Positions 44,223 to 56,155 of a stretch of 64,000 bases of DNA are shown here, one piece after another. Under the pieces are notes generated by a model. The model was not told the origin of the DNA. It did no database searches and saw only the letters and a list, made by a program, of their open reading frames with translations. The stretch is from assembly GCA_029718625.1 (NCBI GenBank), contig CM056379.1, forward strand, positions 59,671,626 to 59,735,625, written 5' to 3'. This DNA is from Synaphobranchus kaupii. Its lineage: Eukaryota; Chordata; Actinopteri; Anguilliformes; Synaphobranchidae. Position 1 is the stretch's first letter, and every line of letters begins with the position of its first letter. The position numbers and the translations under genes are program-made.

Positions 44223-47200
44223 CTGTAAGATCAAGACAACCTTGCATCACATTTAGCCATAACAAAATCATTATTCTCAGGCATCCTGAATCATCAGGTG
44301 CATCTTCTACAATGAAAGGCTGACAAAAATGTACTTAGTACTTGGGTTTTCTGGTTTCAGAAATTATTTTTAAATTATTATTTTATGTGACTTTTCGCAG
44401 CTGAATCGATATGAAATATTTGATAATGTTGATTCTCTTCATAGTTCCAGTTTTTCATCATAAACAGCTTTTGATGTTTTTCATTATATATGGGAGACTT
44501 ACTTGGATACTTGGTTTGTTTAATCTCACCGCATGATTCCCCCATATTCTTTAGGAAAGTATTTACTAAAACCAGAAAACCTGCTAAAAAGTCACTTTGA
44601 GAAAAAGAACTGAATGGATTTGTTTATTGTTGAGGTATGAAGAGGTCAATATACCCTGGATTCCTAAATTAGCGAATCACAGATTAATGTACATTCTACA
44701 GTCAGGCTCAGCTACTTTCCACCCTTTCTTCCCCTAATGCAAAACGATTTCCTTGGGGCAGCACTTTGTAATTTAAAGTTCTGGTTATATATGGCTACTA
44801 GATGCATATAATTTCTGTATCTAGCAACCAGAAGGTTGTGATAATAATATTTTTCTCTTCAATCGAGTTGCACATTGCCCTTTTAAGAAAGATTTCACAT
44901 ACTGCAAATGCATTATTCACAGTGTTAGTCAGCACGCTCAATTTTGTGAACGTCCTTCGTTTATGTTTTTATTTTTCCATTTCGATAAGAAGATGGAGAA
45001 TAGTAGAATTCTATGAGAAAGACAGAAAAAAGCCATGGCTGTTTTTAACATACCGATAGGAGAGCTTTCCAGGAGAAGAACACTGCTCCCAGAGGTATGC
45101 CTGTTAAATGCAAGAAAAACAACAGTGAAAATTAGGATAACATTCACCTTCTGAGAAAAAAGATTATTTTTAACCTTTACCTGTTTCAGCTGCCATATAT
45201 AAATGCTTCTCTTTGACCAACTCAGTTATTATTACTGTTGTTGTATTAATGTAAACAGAGTACGCTTGAAAGTGGTGTACTTACATTTGAATAGAGTGAC
45301 ACCTAGGGGCGTAAGTGGATTACTGCCTCATGATTTGGGCAAGGAGTTTTTTGCAAACTGTTTTCCTTACCGGAATTTCCATCGCCAACTTGTGCAGTGC
45401 CAATCAAATCATATTTTCAGTCCACAGTCTAATCTATTGTTCAATTTGATTTCAGCTATTCTATTAATTTAACCAGATATGAAAGATCCTGTGGCATGTA
45501 GTTATTGAAAAATCAATCCAGATTCCTAATAATATTAAAGAAGTACTGTGTAATATTTATTCTTCAGAGAGTCTCTGCCATTCACTTTCTTGAATGTTGA
45601 ATGTCTTGAAAAGTAATAGTGTTGTCATGTGCTTGCTCTGGTAAGTGAAACCTTGACAATAAGATACACTTTTGCATAACATACACTTCTACTTAATAAA
45701 GGATAACAGATACAGATGCTGTGCACTTGTGAGCTGCTATCATCAAAATAATTGAGCATCAGAATATGCAGATTGTTTTTAGAATTTTTTTAAAGTTATA
45801 CTTTATTGACCCTGTGGGGTCATTTTTCCCTCTGAATTTGACCCATCTTCACTACTTAGGAGCAGTGGGCAGCCACAGTGCAGCACCCGGGGGACCGACA
45901 CCAGTTCTAGTGCAAGTGCCTTGGTCAAGGGTAATGGCAGGGGTATACATAACCTAACACACATGTCTTTGGAGCAGGGGAATAATGATAGAAAACAAAT
46001 ATAATCTAGAGAAAACAATGCAGTGTCCATCGTTTCTTGAGTGTGGCTAACAGTTAAATTGCAGGATTTGATTAATACATTATTTCAGTTTTAAAAAGTG
46101 TTTATTCCAGGCATTGTTTCTCGGGATCAGTGTAATTCAAATATCTGGAGAGTTTTTCTGTTATATGGCTATTTATTCTCTGCTTATTTGTCCAAATGTA
46201 AAGAGTTAGAATTGTAATCAGTCTTGTCATTCAATCCATAGCTAATTACAGAATTCAAGTTGACAGCTACACCAGAGCCTGATGACTACAGTGCCACCTT
46301 GTGGACACACACTAGAAGGCATCTCAAGAAGAAAGTAAAAAAATAAATAAAATCATGGTCCTTCTCGTGACTTACAAAGTCTTGTTTTTTTGGGGAGTAT
46401 CACAAAGCAGGATGACTGAGTTAGCTGGATAACTGCACTGAGTAAAACCCGGAACCCTCCCAAATCTGAAACATGGACTGAAGTAAAAAGAGCTGTTCCG
46501 GGTTTTACTCAGTGCAGTTATCCAGTTAACTCAGTAATCCTGCTTTGTGATACAGGGCCCTGCTTCATGATATAGGCTCCTGTTATGTAGTTATAGGTTT
46601 AGATGGAGCAAAAACCAGGACCATCTCTGTAACTCCAGGACCAGGGTTGCCTGCCCCTGATCTAGTGTTTTCTCTACAATCTCTTAAATGTTACCATGTT
46701 TACATGATATGTAATGGTATGTAATGGAAATCATATCACAGTCTCTTTATGTGTACAAGCACTAATTAAATCTTTCTCTGGCCACCTGATCATCTGATCA
46801 CTTCTAGTGCTGTTAAATGAAATGAAAATAGAACTGAACTCTACTAAATATGTAACCATTTAGTTCATATAATGTTTTGATGTTTGTTTATTTAAGAAGC
46901 TAGCAAAATTAGTTATATGGTTATAATAATAATAATAATAATAAACTTTATTTGTATAGCACCTTTCATACATAAAATGCAGCCCAAAGTGCTTCACAAC
47001 AATACAAAACAAAATACAAAATGAGTTATGAGTTATAAACATTTGTGTATCGTGGTGCCATTATATTCACTGTTTGTACACTTTCATGTTATTGGCAAGA
47101 TTGTACTAATAATTATTTTGTGAAGGCTGGGTTTGATTTTGTGAAGATTTCACCTTGTGCATATTTTAAAATACCAAAACCATGTGTGCATTATATATTT

Positions 47201-50200
47201 ACAGTGTTTTATCATTGGGAAGGTTGGCCATGCAGTTCGCCTCACCCTATGTCCCCGCCCTCCAGAAGCCTCCTGTATTCTGCAATCTCCATTTCCAGCC
47301 GGATCCTGATGTTAAGCAGGGTCTGGTAGTCCTGGCTGAGGCGCTCAGTGTCAGCCCTCAGCTTGACCAGATTGTCTTCCAGCCCCAATACTGTGGCCTG
47401 CAGGCCGATCATCTGGGCAGAGTAACGGGCCTCTGTGTCTGACAGGTTTGCCTCCAGGGCTGTCTTCTGCAAAGGCCACAGTCAGAGCATTAGGGAATAT
47501 CCCAGGTGGACATTTTTGTTTCCATCAATTGCACATCACAAAAATAAATATTCGTTAAAGCCTTAATTTAGGGATACAACTGAAGAAGACAGTAGAAACA
47601 GTTGTATGTTTGATTTAACCTTTTCAGGTGGAGAGGTTGGTCGTTTTTAGAGGGTAAATCTGACCATTCGTGGTCGAGTTTGGTTGCCTGGATAATTACC
47701 ATAGAGAGTAAGCCCTGCAACTCCAGCTCCAGGTTGCGCAGGCTGCTCTGGCTGTCCTTTAGTTCCACGCTGGCGGTCTGCAGCACTTCAGTGCTGACCT
47801 TTAAGTCATGCTGCACTGCTTGTGACTGCAGGACACAGAGCAAGAACATGCATAATTAACCATATAGTGTCACTCAGGGAGCAAGGCTTTTAGGTACCAG
47901 GTGTTACTGTCCTCCTAGACCAGGGGTTCCCAAACCGGTCCTGGGGGACCCCTGTGTATGCTGGTTTTCATTGCAACCACAGTTGCAATCCCAGAATTTT
48001 AACAAGCTGTTAATTTTTCTTAATTAGGTGCTTTTCATGTTTGGAGGAATTATTCGCCCTCTTAAGACACATTATGTCAGAAATAGCTATGCATGCCATG
48101 TAGAACAAACTCCCCATGTTCACGCTGTGCTTATTGTGCTATATTGCAACAATTACATAAAAAGAGGTTACAAAATTATGTATTTTCACTCAAATTAAAG
48201 AGTGAAGTGAATCAATAGGCTCCTAATTAGGTTGTTGAACACGTGTTTAACTCAATTTTTTCTTTAAGCTTATTAACACAATGCAGGTTTGGCTCGTTAT
48301 CATTTTCTTTGTGTTTGAATTCTTCATTATCTACCAAATGGTTAGTTTTAGTGGCCATGTGTCCACACTTTCACCAATTAGGAGCCTATTGATTCAAATC
48401 AGTCTTTAAATGGATCTGTTAAATAATTTTCTTATCTTTTTTAAAATAATATAGCACAATAAGCACAATGTGAAAATGGGGTGTTTATTCTACATGGCAT
48501 CCATAGCTATTTCTGATATAATGTGGCTTAAGAGGGCGAATAATTCCTCCAAACATGACAAGCACCGAATTAAGAAAAATTAACAGCTTGTTAAAATTCT
48601 GGGATTGCAACTGTGGTTGCAACGAAAACCAGCATACACAGGGGTCCCCCAGGACCGGTTTGGGAACCCCTGTCCTAGACAATAGCAACTCCACAGAATG
48701 ATATTGGGAATTGGCTACACAGCTCAATGGGGCAGGGGGGGTTGGTGTGGCTGGTTGCATACATTTCAGAGAATGCGCTTGTGTGTGCTTTCCTGAAAAG
48801 AGAGGACTAAAAACTGTTGAAATACACTTAAAGTGTATCTCCGTTTTATCATAAGGTGGAGCATTGGCTATTGACTGACTCTGACTAGTGTGCTATCTGT
48901 ACTGCCTACCTTGCTCTTGAACCAGGCCTCTACGTCTCTGCGGTTCTTGGCCACCAGGGTTTCATACTGATCCCGGATCTCGTCTATGACCACGTTGAGA
49001 TCCGCTGAGGGGGCAGCATCCACCTCCACCTGCACTTGTCCGCTCAGCTGGGCACGGAAGGACAGGGTCTCCTGTAAAGAATAACAACAGTTTGTGTAGG
49101 TATGGACACTGTTGTCTTGTCTTAAAACCAAGACTGCATGTGAGAACCTATGAGATGGTTCTGTCCAAAATGTACTGAATAAATATAATTTTTAAAATGA
49201 TGTTGATGTCCAGATTACTATATCCTATGTGGAATAACAGGAGAGACGTAGTGTAGAATCAATAAAGTAGAACAGTGGCTCTCAACGCTCTTGGTGGGCT
49301 TCGGGGTATACTGTAAAGTCAACAAGCAACATAGACACAATAAAGCAGGTGAAGTGAGTTAACCATTTCATTTATCAAGTATCAAGTGTGGAGTAACACA
49401 AAATCCAACATTATCTTTGGCTCTCTGGGACAAGGGTTGAGGACCACTGCAGTAAAGTACCTACCATTCATAGCAGAAATATAAAAAGGTGAGGTACTGG
49501 ACACAAGCAGCTTATTGCAACCTTGAACAACATTTGTATTTGTTTGCAGAAATTCCGATGAGAGCTTGAGTAAAACTTACTCCTTTGCATTGCTCACTTA
49601 CCTCACCGTGGTTCTTACTCAGATAAGCGATTTCTTCCTTCACCCCCTCTAACTGTAGCTCTACGTCGCGTTTTCCCATGGCCAGCTCACTCATCATTCT
49701 CTTAAGTCCAGCGATATCGGCCTCCACGCACTGTCGGATAGTCAGCTCATTCTCATACCTGTACAAACATCAAAAACTTCCACTATCAAGTATAGTGTAT
49801 TGTCCTTTAAAAACGATATCAAATGTAACGTGATTGTATTTTGACTGGAGTCATAAACAGAGAATAAGGAACTGAATTTGTATGGGCAGCTTATGAACCT
49901 GTTCACTAGCAAGATATAAGGCCTTAGTGAGGAAAATAACGTTTACAAGTTAATTAAAGCATTACTAATACGTCATAGTGTTAACACGTCAACTTGTAAG
50001 GCCTTTGTTAGCAATATGATCACATTGACATGAATAAAGCACTGAGAAAACATATTCATTAGAACACAGTCACCCACAAATGCCTTAACAAAGGATCTGC
50101 TGTAACTATGTAAGGTATGTAATATGGGGCGTTTACTCACCAAGCTATCCATTAACAAGGCCTACTCAATGGATTTAACTATTTTGGATGGCTGACTGAG

Positions 50201-51844
50201 AATTCTTACTTCAATAAAGTAATATAAACAGAAACTGATACTTAATATAAACACTTGTTCTACATCCAGCTGCCATCTTCCTCTGTAAAATAGGTTGGAA
50301 AATGTGGGACCTATGTGTTGACATCCATGTTTCATGTGAGTAAATTCAATCTGTGAGTATGCCTGATTTGTGTTCAAACCCTTTATATGGTTTGGAGACC
50401 CTGTTGTAAATTAATTGCAGTTCACACGTTGTAAATTATTTACTAATTCTTGCTGATCGCTACTTAATGGTGTCAAGCATGAGTTGATGTGTTCAACTAG
50501 GCCTACATTTTCACTCACAGTGAGTCCATATTTATATCCAAGACAAAAAAAAAAACCACTCACTTGATTTTGAAGTCATCAGCAGCCAGTTTGACGTTGT
50601 CAATCTGAATGTTTATTTCAAGGTTTTCAGCAGCAGCAGCCAGAATCTTTAAGGTATGGGGGGAAAACACGTGTTTTAAGGATGTGAGTTTTTTAATTCA
50701 TAGCAATTCAATGCACATTTCAATTTATGGGCTTCAGTAAGAAGGGAGAAGAGACCTGTCAATTGGGAAGATTTGTTTGAATTTATGTGATTTTGATCCA
50801 TTGTCATTATATACAAATTTGGCAGAGCTAAGCAAAAAAGCAAGAAACATAATCAAGACATAAAGTATTGCCATTCTAACTCATAACTAATCATATATGT
50901 ACATAAAGCATGCTACATTATGTCCTCAATTGAATTCTTAATTAAAAATAAGTTACAGCAAATAAAATCAAGAACACTAATTTCCCCAAGATACCTTTAC
51001 GCAAATGCTAAGTTTCAATTGTGTTTCACTTCCTCAAGATTTGCATGTATACTTTCATTTCATGTCTATTGAAATTAAGTCTGAGAATTAAAACAGATTC
51101 ATTCATAATTATTAACGAATTGCTACACCCTAATGAACCATGTCATGCTGAACATATAATACAAAATGCTGCAGTGAGCTCTCTTGTTGTGTGTGTGCTT
51201 ACATAGAAGCTAGTATGCAATTATTGATATAAACATTTTTCATGAGTGAAAATAAGTGTGTGTGCTGATTATAGTGTGTTCTGTAGCTTGTTGCATGCAT
51301 GCCCGGTTGTGTTTTACTGAATGCTCCCTTTCATTGACCCTCTTGTGTGGCCAGCATATTGTACCTTACTACGAATGTCTTTGATGGTGATGTGGTGGCC
51401 GCTCATGTCTTGAGTGCTGACTTTACTGCGGCTGAGTCCCCAAGTTCGGATCTGTTCCTCCAGCTTGGCGTTGGCGGTCTCCAGGGTGCGTACCCGCTCC
51501 AGGTACCGGGCCAGGCGGTCATTCAGATTCTGCATGGTCTGCTTCTCATTGATAGAAATGGAGGCTCCATCGCTGGCGGTCTCCAGGGAGAAGGCGCTAA
51601 AGCCCCCACCTCCACCTCCACCCCCAGAGCCGAAGCTAAAACCCCCACCTGCAGAGCCCAGCTTGCCTACGGAGGTGGATATGCGAGTGCCCTTGCCCCC
51701 TGCGCCACCGTACACGCTCCCGCTCTGGTGGGACAACATCGACATACCCATTCGGGAGGACCCGGCCGAAGACCCCCAGCCTCCCTGGGAGACCCCGCCC
51801 ACTCCCCTGCTGGAGAAGCTACTGTAACTGGACATGGTAGTCAT
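44002..51844 (-). CDS. Type I keratin, complete eight-exon gene
   Basis: Eight exons join in frame to about 498 aa. The head (exon 1) is Gly/Ser-rich ([13 protein letters not shown], then a GGGGGGGGF run). The rod opens with the helix-initiation motif, [20 protein letters not shown], and closes with [16 protein letters not shown], the intermediate-filament termination motif. Type I identity is supported by exons 2-6 of 83, 157, 162, 126 and 221 bp, with introns at the conserved type I positions. The Ser/Thr/Val-rich tail ([18 protein letters not shown]) is encoded by a 47-bp exon 7 and exon 8. It would pair with a type II keratin in epithelial cytoplasm. A TATA box lies upstream. The tail VV-rich pattern recalls K18-like fish keratins, but I assign no symbol. 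A second in-frame ATG lies three codons downstream. Confidence 0.93.
45054..45100 (-). CDS. Keratin exon 7 (47-bp tail microexon)
   Basis: Acceptor TTTAACAG and donor ATCG|GTATGT. It encodes [15 protein letters not shown]. Its length shifts phase 2 to phase 1, which is exactly what exon 8 requires; without it the tail frame does not connect. Confidence 0.8.
45785..45970. repeat. Dispersed repeat fragment in keratin intron 6
   Basis: Contains ACTTTATTGACCCTGTGGGG and GTGCCTTGGTCAAGGGTAAT, sequence of the kind found in multicopy fish repeats. Family and ends not determined. Confidence 0.3.
46397..46553. mobile_element. Palindromic MITE, family A copy 2 (keratin intron 6)
   Basis: Ends are GTATCACAAAGCAGGAT and its complement. 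The arms carry TTAGCTGGATAACTGCACTG and GAGTAAAACCCGGAA, matching the element at 8891-9058 over most of its length. Confidence 0.75.
46921..46943 (+). repeat. (AAT)n microsatellite
   Basis: About eight ATA repeats in keratin intron 6. Confidence 0.8.
47246..47466 (-). CDS. Keratin exon 6 (coil 2 end and helix termination)
   Basis: 221 bp, [20 protein letters not shown] to RRLLEGGDI, ending in phase 2 with donor GG|GTGAGG. Confidence 0.92.
47700..47825 (-). CDS. Keratin exon 5 (coil 2)
   Basis: 126 bp, [20 protein letters not shown] to LQGLLSM, with acceptor CCTGCAG and donor ATG|GTAATT. Confidence 0.92.
47921..48672. mobile_element. Palindromic hAT-type MITE in keratin intron 4
   Basis: Ends CAGGGGTTCCCAAACCGGTC and its complement, with long mirrored arms (about 200-230 bp) that share GGAATTATTCGCCCTCTTAA and ATTTCTGA-type segments. 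It is flanked by a perfect 8-bp duplication TCCTAGAC (47913-47920 and 48673-48680), the size made by hAT transposases. 752 bp, no transposase. Confidence 0.92.
48910..49071 (-). CDS. Keratin exon 4 (coil 1B / L12)
   Basis: 162 bp, [20 protein letters not shown] to EAWFKSK, phase 0 at both ends, donor AAG|GTAGGC. Confidence 0.92.
49273..49449. mobile_element. Short hAT-like MITE in keratin intron 3
   Basis: Ends CAGTGGCTCTCAAC and GTTGAGGACCACTG are imperfect inverted repeats. A clear target duplication was not found. Confidence 0.5.
49602..49758 (-). CDS. Keratin exon 3 (coil 1B)
   Basis: 157 bp, [18 protein letters not shown] to KNHGE, with acceptor TGTACAG and donor GAG|GTAAGT. Confidence 0.92.
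50564..50646 (-). CDS. Keratin exon 2
   Basis: 83 bp, encoding [20 protein letters not shown] and onward to KI. The acceptor is CCTTAAAG (pyrimidine-poor) and the donor is AA|GTGAGT. Confidence 0.9.
51365..51844 (-). CDS. Keratin exon 1 (head and coil 1A)
   Basis: 480 bp, 160 codons from ATG 51844. The donor is AGTAAG|GTACAA, phase 0. It encodes the Gly-rich head and the helix-initiation motif. The next in-frame ATG is at 51835 and also has an A at -3. Confidence 0.9.
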
Positions 51845-51920
51845 TGCTCCCAGGATGTGGCACAGTCAACCACTGAGATGCACGGAAGGATGCAGACAGG
51901 CTCCTTCAGACCCCTGCCTC

Positions 51921-51933
51921 ATATATATATATA
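51921..51933 (-). promoter_or_regulatory. TATA box of the keratin gene
   Basis: A TATATATATATAT tract lies about 80 bp upstream of the start codon on the minus strand, followed by a short GC-rich leader. The position fits a TATA box giving a short 5' UTR. Confidence 0.6.
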
Positions 51934-51999
51934 CATACCACTCCCTCCGCCTCCCTGCAAGTGGGTGTGTGCTGTACAGAAAACCTGAAAGGGTATCAG

Positions 52000-54900
52000 C
52001 CACTTTAATTTATGAGTGGAATGTGCTGACCGGGGTATGCCTTGCGATTCTCAAACCAGCACCTACCCCCTGCACAGACTTGCAACCCTTCACTCTTACT
52101 CCTTCACTCTCGCTCCTTGATTTGTCAAATGCAATTCAAGCTGAGATCTACTATGCGAGATATATGCACTATATTGAATGACAAACACATTTGTTGCATT
52201 TTGTAACTGATTCCCGCCAGTTACAAAATGGAACAAATGTCTTATCATTCCATACAGTGCATACATCTCACATAGTAGATCTTAGCTTGAATTGCATTTG
52301 GCAACAAATGTTTTGTTTATTGACAGGCTTTACAGCAGTGGGAAAAGCAATGAAAAAACAAGTTGTACAAGGGAGTGTCTGACATGGTGTTTTTTGGCTT
52401 GTCTTTCCTTGGTTTAGCTCGACTCAGCCTAGCTTAGTATGCATGGCTGCAATCCTGGCATATTTGTCTTAAATCCATACTATAAGCCATAAATCTTCAC
52501 CTTAGAAAACCAATAAGGCAGAAAGAAAGAAACTTGCATTATGGTAATTGTAAAACATGTAAAAATGTAAAATTCCAAACAAACTGAATTCATTAGGAAT
52601 ATATTTCCAGAATATGCAATAATGCTCTAGTTAAGAATAAATTGTAAAATCACTGATACATAACAAATCCTTCAACATATGCATGAACTGGAAAATAAAA
52701 TGTGTAAAATGTAAGACAACCAGGACAAGCCAAGTAAGTTTGATATATAACCAATGAGGCCATTTCTGCTCAAACTCAAATCAACAGTACAATAATATAT
52801 TTCAGCCTTGCTGTTTTTGGAAGTACATACACCATTACATAATCTTTCATTTTCATTTACCATATATATTTTTTAATAAAATTTATGAAGTGGATATATG
52901 CTTGTCATACTTAGATTTACGTAACTTAGATAAAGGGTAACTGTGATGCATGCATGTTATTGTGTGAATAATATTTTATTGGGAGTTTGTTGGGAAGAGT
53001 AGACTTGATTATTATTATCAATTTCCACTGCTAACATCTACTTTATAAACTCCCATATGCAAATTACAGTTTATATTAGCCAGACCATAGCAGTTAGTTC
53101 CATTATTGATTTTGGTATACACTGGATGTATGAGCACAGAGACAAAAATGACTGCAAACGTATAATTTCTGTGGCATTACACTAATCCTAAAAAACCTGT
53201 AATCCATGAATAACATCTGCAATTTTTTATATGCCTCTAAAAATATGTAGCACTTGGTTTATACTCAGACCTACAGATGTATTATTACATTTTTATACAT
53301 AATTATGTAATGAATTATGTAACTTTAAAGAAGTCGTATAGGAGTCAGAAATGATTAAAGGGGCATGGAAACATTATATTGCCCCAAGCATTCTTTCCCT
53401 ACTAAACCTGTATGGCTTATTCAACTAAAAGTACAGCCCCCCAGCATCCTGTCAGTCTTTGAGAAGTGAATGAATGACACTGATATGCTTTGAGGCACGG
53501 TTCTCATTGCTTCAGATAACCTGCTCATGCTGGAACACCTCTGAAGCTTATATAATGGTACATTTTGTTATTGCTGAATTTCTACAATGGGAGAAATTAT
53601 GTGTTCTTCCCCCAAGGAACGTAAGTTTTTCAGACATAATAGTGCAGTGATTATGGTGGGTATGGTGAAATTACATGAGCTGTGCTCAATGGAAAGAAGT
53701 CCATTTTCTATTTTGTGTGTTTTTCACCATTCACTAGTTAATATCACCGAACTAACCCCGGCATTAATCACAGTAAGTGTATATAAGTTGCAGGGACCTC
53801 TCCAAACACTCAGAACCTCCAGTATTTGGCATGGACTTGCAAGGTACATCAGTGTCAGATATAAGTTCCAGAACCTGTTTGTCAATTTGTCTTTTTTGTT
53901 CAAAATGATGGACTACTTTATTTTAAAGGGTCATTTTAAATCATACATGGGGTGCCACAGAGAGTCAGTGTCCCATGGTTTTCATGTGAAAAGGGCTTGC
54001 ATGGTTGCATACTTTAATTTATCAAACTTATAAATGACAGTGTCAGATTTGCCGGTTCAAGGCATCTATGCCTCCAAGCAAATATGTCGGATTTAAGATT
54101 GAAGTGCGATTGCGGACAAGCACAGACCAGCTCAGAGTAACACCTGTGTTTAAGGACCAAGCAGTTACTATAAAACATTTGCATCTAATGTGCAGTACAG
54201 TTGCACCTACCTCTCTTCTGTTCTGAAATCCCTTTTTATTTAAACATAACCCATATTACACAGCAATACCTTCTGAAACACTTTTTTTGACTTTGTTATA
54301 GTCCTGCCTAAATTTGTTCTCCACACGAGCATCCCTTTGACTGAGTACAGCATTTTCTATGATTGGTGGTGTGGCAGTGCCTATAAACCAAAATCAAATG
54401 ATGCATTTTTACGAAACAAACACATTTTCTACATCTCAAAGTTCAAAGAAATAACACTGTGAAAGTCAATTCTGATATGCATTTTTATTTATAGGATTCA
54501 TTTCTGAACTGAAAACATGTGTCTGTAAGCCGAAAAAGGGGGATGAAACTATTTTAATGGAAAAGGTCCGTTTGGCACATTTAGCTTCAAAGAAATTTCT
54601 GAACTTTGTACATGTTTTATTTCTAGGAGGAACTGCTATTTATAGCACAAATACATGCATGTGACACTTCCCCCACCCCTATCTCTTTATCAAATGGAAA
54701 CATTTTTAAAGCTTTTTCTTCCATTTTTGGAGTTTCCAATTCTATGCTCACATCATTGCTGCTGTCCATACTCATGCAGTCAGCTGGCACACTGCATGCC
54801 AGTTACACACAGCATAAAACAGGAGAAAATCTCTAACTGACCATCGATAGAACAGAGGCACCTGGTGAGCAGTCAGGAGATATTTATGCAGTGGAAACCC

Positions 54901-55391
54901 AAGGAATCCTGGCTGACTTAAGCCTACCCTATCCTGGCGGGGTACAATGTGACTCCCACTCATACTCAAATAATGACATATTTGGGACTAGAACTAACGG
55001 TGGCTTGGCTCAGTATGCTTATACAGTGAATATTGTTACTGATTGAACCACTCAGGAGCCTCTACATTTCTTATTTAGACATTATGTAATAAGATACATT
55101 TTCTGGATTGTCCCCACATCCAGAAACTGGAGTTCACTATACAGCCATTATGGAAAAAACACTCTCACCTTGATATTATTCCCTGTTTGTTACCTTAAAT
55201 ATCCATTGTCTACACTCTCCTCTAAAATTCCAGATGAAGAAGAACAGTAAAATTAAAGATTCATCATGTAGGAAGAAGGTCGTAGATGAAAGCTGAGATA
55301 TAACTTTATACATGACATGTATCTGAAGTATTTTGTTGCTGTTAGGTGAATATTTACCACAAGTACCAGGCTATGTGGTTAAAATGTAGTT

Positions 55392-55429
<38 letters not shown>

Positions 55430-56150
55430 CTTACATGTCCACCTGACTAGGTGTGCCCCAGACACCATCGTTGTTCCTGAAGAAGACTTGTTGAAACGCG
55501 TTACACATGCACCTATTGTAAGCTAATACGCTTGCTCTTCTGTTGAAATGCATTTAGCCGTTTGCCATTTTAAAATACTCTAATAAATTATTTTGTTCAC
55601 TGCAAAGATTGATATTTTGCTTTGTAATATTTTATGGAGTCCTGTTCATGACCTATTATTCTCCACTGCCATTTCTAATAAATGTACACTTTGCATGGCT
55701 TTTAAATGGACTGCACTGCATTACCACAAATGTTAAAGGTTGTCTCAAAAAATCCATGCTTATTGTGAGTGGTAATTTGCAATCATCTTTGTAAACTGGC
55801 TACACATTGTATTGAACCCGATTTTGCATATAATTTGTCATATTGGTGTTGAAATTTATGTAGATAAGATAATATTTCAATATTCACGACCTGAACAGTG
55901 CACTGTGTCGCTATTTTCTTGTGAGTGTAGTTGTATGCGTTTTCAATACACTGCATACTTTGTGAATCATACTTAAATTTTTTCTGGTACTTGCGACAGT
56001 TTAATGGGCTAAAAGCATTGCAATCCTTTTGTAGATGCCCCCTAAGAAGATTATCAGCAATAAAGATGGCTAAGGATTCGATTTAGCACTATTAAGACCT
56101 ATTTTTATCTAATGTTATAAAACAAACTTCACAAATCAGTCAGAGGCATA
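52000..56150. other. AT-rich intergenic stretch with no gene seen
   Basis: No convincing exons. Contains a (TG)n tract at 55394-55424 followed by a repeat-like segment with CCTGAAGAAGACTTGTTGAA, a motif seen in fish transposon ends. Confidence 0.5.
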
Positions 56151-56155
56151 ACATA

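Noticed and set aside
51347..51988. 213-aa plus-strand frame opposite keratin exon 1
   Set aside because: Antisense of the Gly/Ser-rich keratin head, giving a low-complexity Pro/Ala reading.
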